Program-made: the position numbers and the translations under genes | Shown here: positions 23,933 to 28,474 of the stretch, piece by piece | Numbering within the stretch: the first letter of the stretch is position 1 | Layout: each line of letters starts with the position of its first letter | Assembly (NCBI RefSeq): GCF_934754915.1 | Contig: NZ_CAKVKB010000042.1 | Coordinates: forward strand, 1 to 28,474 | Length of the DNA: 28,474 bases | Source: an uncultured Clostridium sp. | GTDB taxonomy: Bacteria; Bacillota; Clostridia; Clostridiales; Clostridiaceae | Direction: 5' to 3' | Notes under the pieces: generated by a model | What the model was told of the DNA's origin: nothing | The model's input: the letters and a program-made list of their open reading frames with translations, nothing else | Database searches by the model: none

Positions 23933-25945
23933 ATGACTGATTTTTTAAAAAGCACAGGTAACAAAATAATGATTTATATAGTTATGATTATAATAGCAAT
24001 ATGCAGTATATTATCTATGCTATCATACTATGAAACAAAAAGTAACATTTTAAATCTGACAACAACAGATATTCTGGCTTCAAGAACAAAGGATAGTGCA
24101 AAAGCTGTAGAAAGGGAATTTTATTATAAAACTAAGCAATTAGAAAATATAGCTTCACTTCCTGAGGTTGTTTCTATGGATTGGAGCCTTCAGCAGCCAG
24201 TACTCTTAGAAGAAACAGAAAAATGGAATTTTGACAGTATATTTGTAATGGATCTTAATGGATATGGATATTACCCAAATACTTCTGAAATCAAAGAACA
24301 ATCACAAGAGGATTTTTTTAAGACTATGAAAGAAAAATCGTCATTTATAACAGAACCCTATTTAAGAAAAGAAGAAAAGGAATCAATAACTACTATAGTA
24401 ATACCTATTAAGTCTGGTAATGGTTCCGAAGTTGGATATTTATGTGGAACTATAAATCTTGATGAAATAAATAAAATTGTTCAGTCAATTCAAATTGGTG
24501 AAAACGGATATGCATTTTTATTAAATGAAAGCGGTAAATTTGTTGCACATCATAATATGGATTTTGTATTTAATGAAATATCGTTTAAAGATGCATTTAA
24601 TGAAAGTAAAGATGAAAAGGATAATGATATTTTAAATAACATATTTGAAAAAATAGTCTCTAAAGAATCAAATGTTGAAGAATTGGACTTAAAAGATTCT
24701 CATATATTCATGTCATATGCTGAAGTTAGCAATACACCATGGTCAATATGTCTTGTAGCTTCTTCTGATGAAGTTTTAAGTGGTGTAAATAAAATTGCAA
24801 AAACACAATTCATACTTGCTGTAATATTTACTATTATAGGTATAATAATTTCGCTAGTGATAGGTAAGTATTTAGCAAAGAAAATTACTGCAATTGAAAA
24901 ATATTCAGAAGAATTTTCATCATTTAATCTTGCATACAGAGGTGATGGAAATTCAAAAGATGATTTTGGAGATGTAATTAAAAGTCTGAACTCTGGCGTA
25001 GAAGTATTGAATTCCACAATAAAACAAGTAAAATCAAACAGTGATGATATATTTGGAAGCAGTAAAATAATTGATTCTAAATTAGATGAAATGGCTAACG
25101 ACTTAGATCAGGCAGCTGCTGCAACAGAAGAAATTTCTGCAAGCATGGAACAATGTAGTGCATCATTACAAGAAGTTAATAAAATTGCTGAAAGAATAAA
25201 TTCTGTTGTAAAAGATTCTAACGAAAAAGCCAAAAACAGTATGATTTTAGCAGACAGTATAGAAAAAGAAGCATCTGCTACTCGTATGGAAACAATAAAA
25301 GCTAAGAAAAATGTTGAAGATGTATATATTAAATGTAGAAATAATCTTAAAGAAGCTTTAGAGAAAATTTCTATTGTAAATAACATATCAACAATATCTG
25401 AAAGTATTTTAGAAATATCCCAAGAAACAAATCTTTTATCATTAAATGCCTCTATTGAAGCTGCTCGTGCTGGTGAATATGGAAAAGGATTTGCTGTTGT
25501 TGCTGAAGAAGTTAGAAAGCTTTCAGAAGCAAGTGCACAAGCTGTTAATAGTATTCAACAAAATGTTGATGGTACAGTAAATGCTGTAAGACAATTATCA
25601 AATGCTTCATCTGAATTATTATGTGTAGTTGAAAAAGATATTTTATCTGACTATGAAAAACTTATAAATGTTACAGCAGATTATGAAAGTGCAGGAACAC
25701 GTGTAAAAGAAATAGCTGACAATTTTTCAGAAGTATCACATACTGTTTATGAATCATCAAATGAAATTTCTACGAGTATAAATGAAGTAACTGAAGCTGT
25801 TTCAGCTGTAACAAATTCATCAGTTGCAATAGCAGATAATATGTTAGAAATAAATACTAGAAAAGAACATATTTTAAATAATTCTAAAGAAAATAAAGAA
25901 AAATCATCTCAGCTTTCAGAATTAGTAAATAAATTCACATTGTAG
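23933..25945 (+). CDS. Methyl-accepting chemotaxis protein with extracellular Cache domain
   Basis: 670 residues. AAGGAGG leaves only 2 bases before the ATG at 23927 but 8 before the ATG at 23933, so the latter is used. Topology: a membrane span at about 12-32, an extracellular double-Cache-type sensor (about 35-280, with FDSIFVMDLNGYGYYPN, TIVIPIKSGNGSEVGYLCGTINL, IGENGYAFLLNESGKFVAHH and MSYAEVSNTPWSICLVA), a second span at about 287-310, a short HAMP-like region, and the signalling domain. The hairpin tip is intact (ETNLLSLNASIEAARAGEYG then KGFAVVAEEVRKLSE), so it can engage CheA/CheW. Ligand unknown; Cache sensors commonly bind amino acids or organic acids. Monocistronic, with a strong terminator directly behind it. 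Confidence 0.94.
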   Translation: MTDFLKSTGNKIMIYIVMIIIAICSILSMLSYYETKSNILNLTTTDILASRTKDSAKAVEREFYYKTKQLENIASLPEVVSMDWSLQQPVLLEETEKWNFDSIFVMDLNGYGYYPNTSEIKEQSQEDFFKTMKEKSSFITEPYLRKEEKESITTIVIPIKSGNGSEVGYLCGTINLDEINKIVQSIQIGENGYAFLLNESGKFVAHHNMDFVFNEISFKDAFNESKDEKDNDILNNIFEKIVSKESNVEELDLKDSHIFMSYAEVSNTPWSICLVASSDEVLSGVNKIAKTQFILAVIFTIIGIIISLVIGKYLAKKITAIEKYSEEFSSFNLAYRGDGNSKDDFGDVIKSLNSGVEVLNSTIKQVKSNSDDIFGSSKIIDSKLDEMANDLDQAAAATEEISASMEQCSASLQEVNKIAERINSVVKDSNEKAKNSMILADSIEKEASATRMETIKAKKNVEDVYIKCRNNLKEALEKISIVNNISTISESILEISQETNLLSLNASIEAARAGEYGKGFAVVAEEVRKLSEASAQAVNSIQQNVDGTVNAVRQLSNASSELLCVVEKDILSDYEKLINVTADYESAGTRVKEIADNFSEVSHTVYESSNEISTSINEVTEAVSAVTNSSVAIADNMLEINTRKEHILNNSKENKEKSSQLSELVNKFTL

Positions 25946-25974
25946 ATAGTAAATTATTTTTTACTCTTTAAATA

Positions 25975-26010
25975 AAATAGACTCCATTAAAATGCAGGAG
26001 TCTATTTTTT
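25975..26010 (+). terminator. Strong terminator after the chemotaxis receptor gene
   Basis: Perfect 11-bp arms AAATAGACTCC and GGAGTCTATTT with an 11-base loop, ending in TTTTTT. The ATG of the next gene begins at the very next base (26011), and the GGAG in its 3' arm lies 10 bases before that ATG, so terminator and translation start overlap. Confidence 0.88.
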
Positions 26011-27429
26011 ATGTGTGTAAAATTTTCATATTTTAATATTATCAGGGGAGGGGTGAATATTGAAGATTTTTCGGCAAAAGCACGAAGATTGAATTATATA
26101 TATTCTATTTATGAATCATTATCTATAGCTATAGCAGTAAAATGTTATAAAATAAATATTAAATATAATAAAATAATGCCTATTATATTAATAATATCAC
26201 TATTGGTTTCTTATTTAGGAATAAGATCTGATGCACATATTTTTTTAATGATTGAAAATAGGGAAAGTTTTATCCTTTCATGTATTTTCAAAATTGGAGC
26301 TATAGGAATAAAAGTTTACATATTAAAATATTTGGTTAATATAAAATCTAACATATCTAGTTTGTTATATAGATATTTAAATACTTTTCTTGTAATAAGA
26401 ATTATAATGCAGTTTACAACTTTTTTGACTGAAGCAGGGGTTCTAAAAATACCACTATCATTTTTAGATTGTATACTACTATGTGTATCTCACTACATTG
26501 TATTAAAAATGATGATATCAGAAATTATAAGTAATCCATATTATAATATATATAGAAAATTGATCACAAAATCGAAAAATTTAAAAAGAACTACTTCTGA
26601 ACTATTAGAAGTCAATAGGAATTTTCAAAAAGTCAAGCAAGAAGAAGTAATAAAAAATGAATTGCTCGCTAATATTTCTCATGAATTTAAAACTCCAGTA
26701 AATGTTATTTACTCAGCGATACAAACAAAAGAAATTCTTGACTGTAAAGGAAAATCGGACTTAGATAATAAATATAATAATATAATAAAGCAAAATTGTA
26801 ACAGGTTGATAAGACTTATAAATAATTTCATAGATACTACTAGATTAGATAAGGGTAGTATACAGGCTGATTTAAAATTATTTAATGTTGTTTCATTGAC
26901 AGAAAAAATTGCTATGTCAATTATACCTTATGCAGAAAGTAAAAATTTAAAAGTGATATTTGATACATCAGATGAAGAATTATATACATTTGTAGATGAG
27001 CAGTTGTATGAAAGAGTTCTGCTAAATATATTATCAAATTCTATTAAGTATAGTAAGGATACGGGTGATATAAATATTTATGTGGATAATAGTAAAAATA
27101 AAATTCAAATAACTATAAAAGATCATGGAATAGGTATGAACGAGGATGATTTGCAAATTATTTTTAACAGATTTGAACGCCTTGACAAGACTTTATCCAG
27201 AAATACAGAAGGTAGTGGATTAGGTCTGCATATTGTAAAAGGAATTATTAAACTTCTTAAGGGAAATATTGAAATATCCAGCAAAAAAGATATTGGAACT
27301 ATTGTAAAATTGGAATTTGATAAATACATTCCTACTAATAGTGAAATTGAAAAAATGAGAGAAAATGAATTTGTGTTAATTAATCATAAACATGAAACAG
27401 AAATAGAAATGTCTGATATTTATTTTTAG
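26011..27429 (+). CDS. Membrane-bound sensor histidine kinase (orphan)
   Basis: 472 residues from the ATG at 26011. An alternative GTG at 26053 (VNIEDFSAK) follows a GGGGAGG that is too close for comfort (1 base), so the start is uncertain. The N-terminal about 190 residues hold four or five hydrophobic spans (IMPIILIISLLVSYLGIRS and FILSCIFKIGAIGIKVYIL among them) with no large extracellular loop, suggesting sensing within or near the membrane. A coiled linker leads to HisKA, ELLANISHEFKTPVNVI, with phospho-acceptor His224, then the N box LLNILSNSIKYS, G1 DHGIGM, F box RFERL and G2 GSGLGLHIVKG. It phosphorylates an unidentified response regulator; none is adjacent. Promoter not visible between it and the preceding terminator. 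Confidence 0.9.
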   Translation: MCVKFSYFNIIRGGVNIEDFSAKARRLNYIYSIYESLSIAIAVKCYKINIKYNKIMPIILIISLLVSYLGIRSDAHIFLMIENRESFILSCIFKIGAIGIKVYILKYLVNIKSNISSLLYRYLNTFLVIRIIMQFTTFLTEAGVLKIPLSFLDCILLCVSHYIVLKMMISEIISNPYYNIYRKLITKSKNLKRTTSELLEVNRNFQKVKQEEVIKNELLANISHEFKTPVNVIYSAIQTKEILDCKGKSDLDNKYNNIIKQNCNRLIRLINNFIDTTRLDKGSIQADLKLFNVVSLTEKIAMSIIPYAESKNLKVIFDTSDEELYTFVDEQLYERVLLNILSNSIKYSKDTGDINIYVDNSKNKIQITIKDHGIGMNEDDLQIIFNRFERLDKTLSRNTEGSGLGLHIVKGIIKLLKGNIEISSKKDIGTIVKLEFDKYIPTNSEIEKMRENEFVLINHKHETEIEMSDIYF

Positions 27430-27496
27430 ATTAAATATACTGTTTTATCAAATCACTAGCTATAACACTTGTATAGAAATGTAGACTGATTGTTTA

Positions 27497-28057
27497 TTAA
27501 TAAAAATATTCTTTTAACATTTTTATAATAGAATGATATGCTCTTTTGTTTTGTCCATTTTTATAAGAACAAATAAAATCCATCCATAAACATTCTATAA
27601 GTTTTGAGAAAGAAAAGCGGCAACCATACAATTCATAAAGTTCATCTAAAATTAATTGGCCTTTTTCATAATCTTTTTCTGCAATACACATATCTAATGA
27701 GGACAATTTTACTGGATCAAGGTCTATAGATATACTTTCATCTCCGCAAGAAAGTACTATATTTTTAGAATCATAATAAATTTTATTTAATAGATTGTAT
27801 ACTGAAACTGGATTATAGTTTCTTATGCAGTCTTTTATAAAATTTAAATAAAGAATCATAACAAGATTATCAAGTGAAAATGAATCATGAATTTCTGTTT
27901 CGATATAACTGCATATCAATTTGCTTCTATATAGAACATGAGAAGGAATGGTAATTGAAAAACTTTTTATTTTTTCTTTTTGAACAAAAATATCAATAAT
28001 ATCATAAATCCAATATGTAATTTTATTTATAAAATTGTGATTGAGAATTTCATACAT
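27497..28057 (-). CDS. Hypothetical protein, helical
   Basis: 186 residues. The start is firm: a full AAAGGAGGT lies 7 bases before the ATG. No signal peptide; hydrophobic patches are too short or mixed for clear membrane spans. The protein is rich in Ile, Tyr, Leu and Ser and looks mostly helical, with a central ISIDLDPVKLSSLDMCIAEK stretch and repeat-like helices near the end (DEKGQ-type, KLIECLWMDFICSYKNGQN), vaguely like a TPR-type or regulatory helical bundle. I do not recognise a family. It converges on the histidine kinase gene (67 bases between stops) and is divergent from the partial gene at the right edge across a spacer holding two dispersed repeats. Function unknown. Confidence 0.65.
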   Translation of the reverse strand: MYEILNHNFINKITYWIYDIIDIFVQKEKIKSFSITIPSHVLYRSKLICSYIETEIHDSFSLDNLVMILYLNFIKDCIRNYNPVSVYNLLNKIYYDSKNIVLSCGDESISIDLDPVKLSSLDMCIAEKDYEKGQLILDELYELYGCRFSFSKLIECLWMDFICSYKNGQNKRAYHSIIKMLKEYFY

Positions 28058-28117
28058 TGTAGTACCTCCTTTATGAAATTATTTTTATTAATGTATACTT
28101 TAATTAACAATAAAAGA

Positions 28118-28180
28118 TTGACAATTAATAATGAAGATTGAAATCTTATGAAAATTTCTTTGATATTATATATATGTTCC
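28118..28180 (+). repeat. Dispersed intergenic repeat, copy B (degenerate)
   Basis: Begins TTGACAATTAATAATGAAGA, continues TTGAAATCTTATGAAAATTT and ends in a TATATATATGTTCC stretch. It parallels the copy at 28186-28258 with period about 66 bases (AATGAAG at 28130 and 28196). The right half is less well conserved than in the other two copies. Confidence 0.6.
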
Positions 28181-28185
28181 AATTT

Positions 28186-28258
28186 AACAATTTACAATGA
28201 AGGATGAAATTTTTCCGAAATTTCTTTAATTATTATGTAGTATTATTGGAATATATAT
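28186..28258 (+). repeat. Dispersed intergenic repeat, copy A
   Basis: TTTACAATGAAGGATGAAAT, then the hairpin GAAATTT-TTCCG-AAATTTC (28206-28224), then CTTTAATTATTATGTA and TTATTGGAATATATAT. The last two blocks are also in the inverted copy 7 kb away at 21111-21184. The hairpin is perfect only in this copy. No open frame spans it. Confidence 0.7.
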
Positions 28259-28395
28259 CTTGAAGTACATATCAAACTAGATAAAAAAGAATATAAAATA
28301 TTTTTAATTTTCATTATGTAAAATTATATGAATAGTAATATTGAATTATGTCAATAATTAAAATAAATTTATAATTATACTGGAGTGATTTATTA

Positions 28396-28474
28396 ATGAC
28401 AAAAAATAAAAAAGAAATAAATAAATTATTTAAAAAACTTAAAAACAAAACAAGCATTAAAATTAAAGAAAAAA
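28396..28474 (+). CDS. Start of a hypothetical lysine-rich protein (truncated by the right edge)
   Basis: 26 codons from an ATG with TGGAG about 9 bases upstream; the frame is open to the end of the window. The visible N-terminus is very basic and helical (MTKNKKEINKLFKKLKNKTS) and too short for a family call. The preceding spacer (28259-28395) contains a TATAAT-like element near 28370 but no clear -35. Could be a small DNA-binding or membrane-associated protein; nothing beyond the N-terminus can be said. Confidence 0.5.
   Translation, partial: MTKNKKEINKLFKKLKNKTSIKIKEK

Noticed and set aside
28118..28258. Two tandem repeats as a CRISPR array
   Set aside because: Units are long, diverged and directly adjacent without unique spacers, another copy lies inverted 7 kb away, and no cas gene is present.

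Overview
The window is very A+T-rich, has almost no spacer between many genes, uses strong AGGAGG-type ribosome binding sites, and carries a class I-type hybrid-cluster protein and a FabT-like MarR regulator. These features together suggest a Clostridium-like anaerobic Firmicute chromosome. I see no rRNA, tRNA, insertion sequence, CRISPR array or prophage gene.

Layout. (1) 1-3016: the C-terminal two thirds or so of a large SMC/SbcC-like coiled-coil ATPase cut by the left edge. (2) 3246-7168: a tight four-gene unit of two unrecognised proteins, a Ser/Gly-tailed lipoprotein, and an 826-residue protein made of two tandem glutathionylspermidine-synthetase-type ATP-grasp units. (3) 7282-9818: cobO-type adenosyltransferase, a PrmA-like methyltransferase, a FabT-like MarR regulator, and greA on the minus strand. 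(4) 10022-13308: a four-gene plus-strand run of an unrecognised protein, a membrane-anchored CHAP amidase of the glutathionylspermidine-amidase type, a DUF4272 protein and a PPP-family phosphatase. (5) 13461-17226: a BMP/PnrA-type nucleoside-binding lipoprotein, a DUF1275 (YoaK) membrane protein divergent from a LysR regulator, and a ZIP metal transporter. (6) 17467-20732: hcp and a MATE exporter. (7) 21237-23630: an xpaC-telA pair. (8) 23933-27429: a methyl-accepting chemotaxis protein and an orphan membrane histidine kinase just behind its terminator. (9) 27497-28474: a hypothetical minus-strand gene, a repeat-bearing spacer and the first 26 codons of another gene.

The most interesting theme is that the ligase and amidase activities fused in E. 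coli glutathionylspermidine synthetase/amidase occur here as separate genes about 3.4 kb apart. The ligase has a duplicated ATP-grasp core and directly follows a lipoprotein with a Ser/Gly-rich tail, which recalls the E. coli ygiB-ygiC and yjfM-yjfC pairs. This could be a peptide- or polyamine-conjugation system with a matching envelope-side amidase. The link between the two loci is inference.

A second theme is a short dispersed intergenic repeat of about 66-74 bp. It is present twice in tandem at 28118-28258 and once inverted at 21111-21184, and it has not been matched to a named family.
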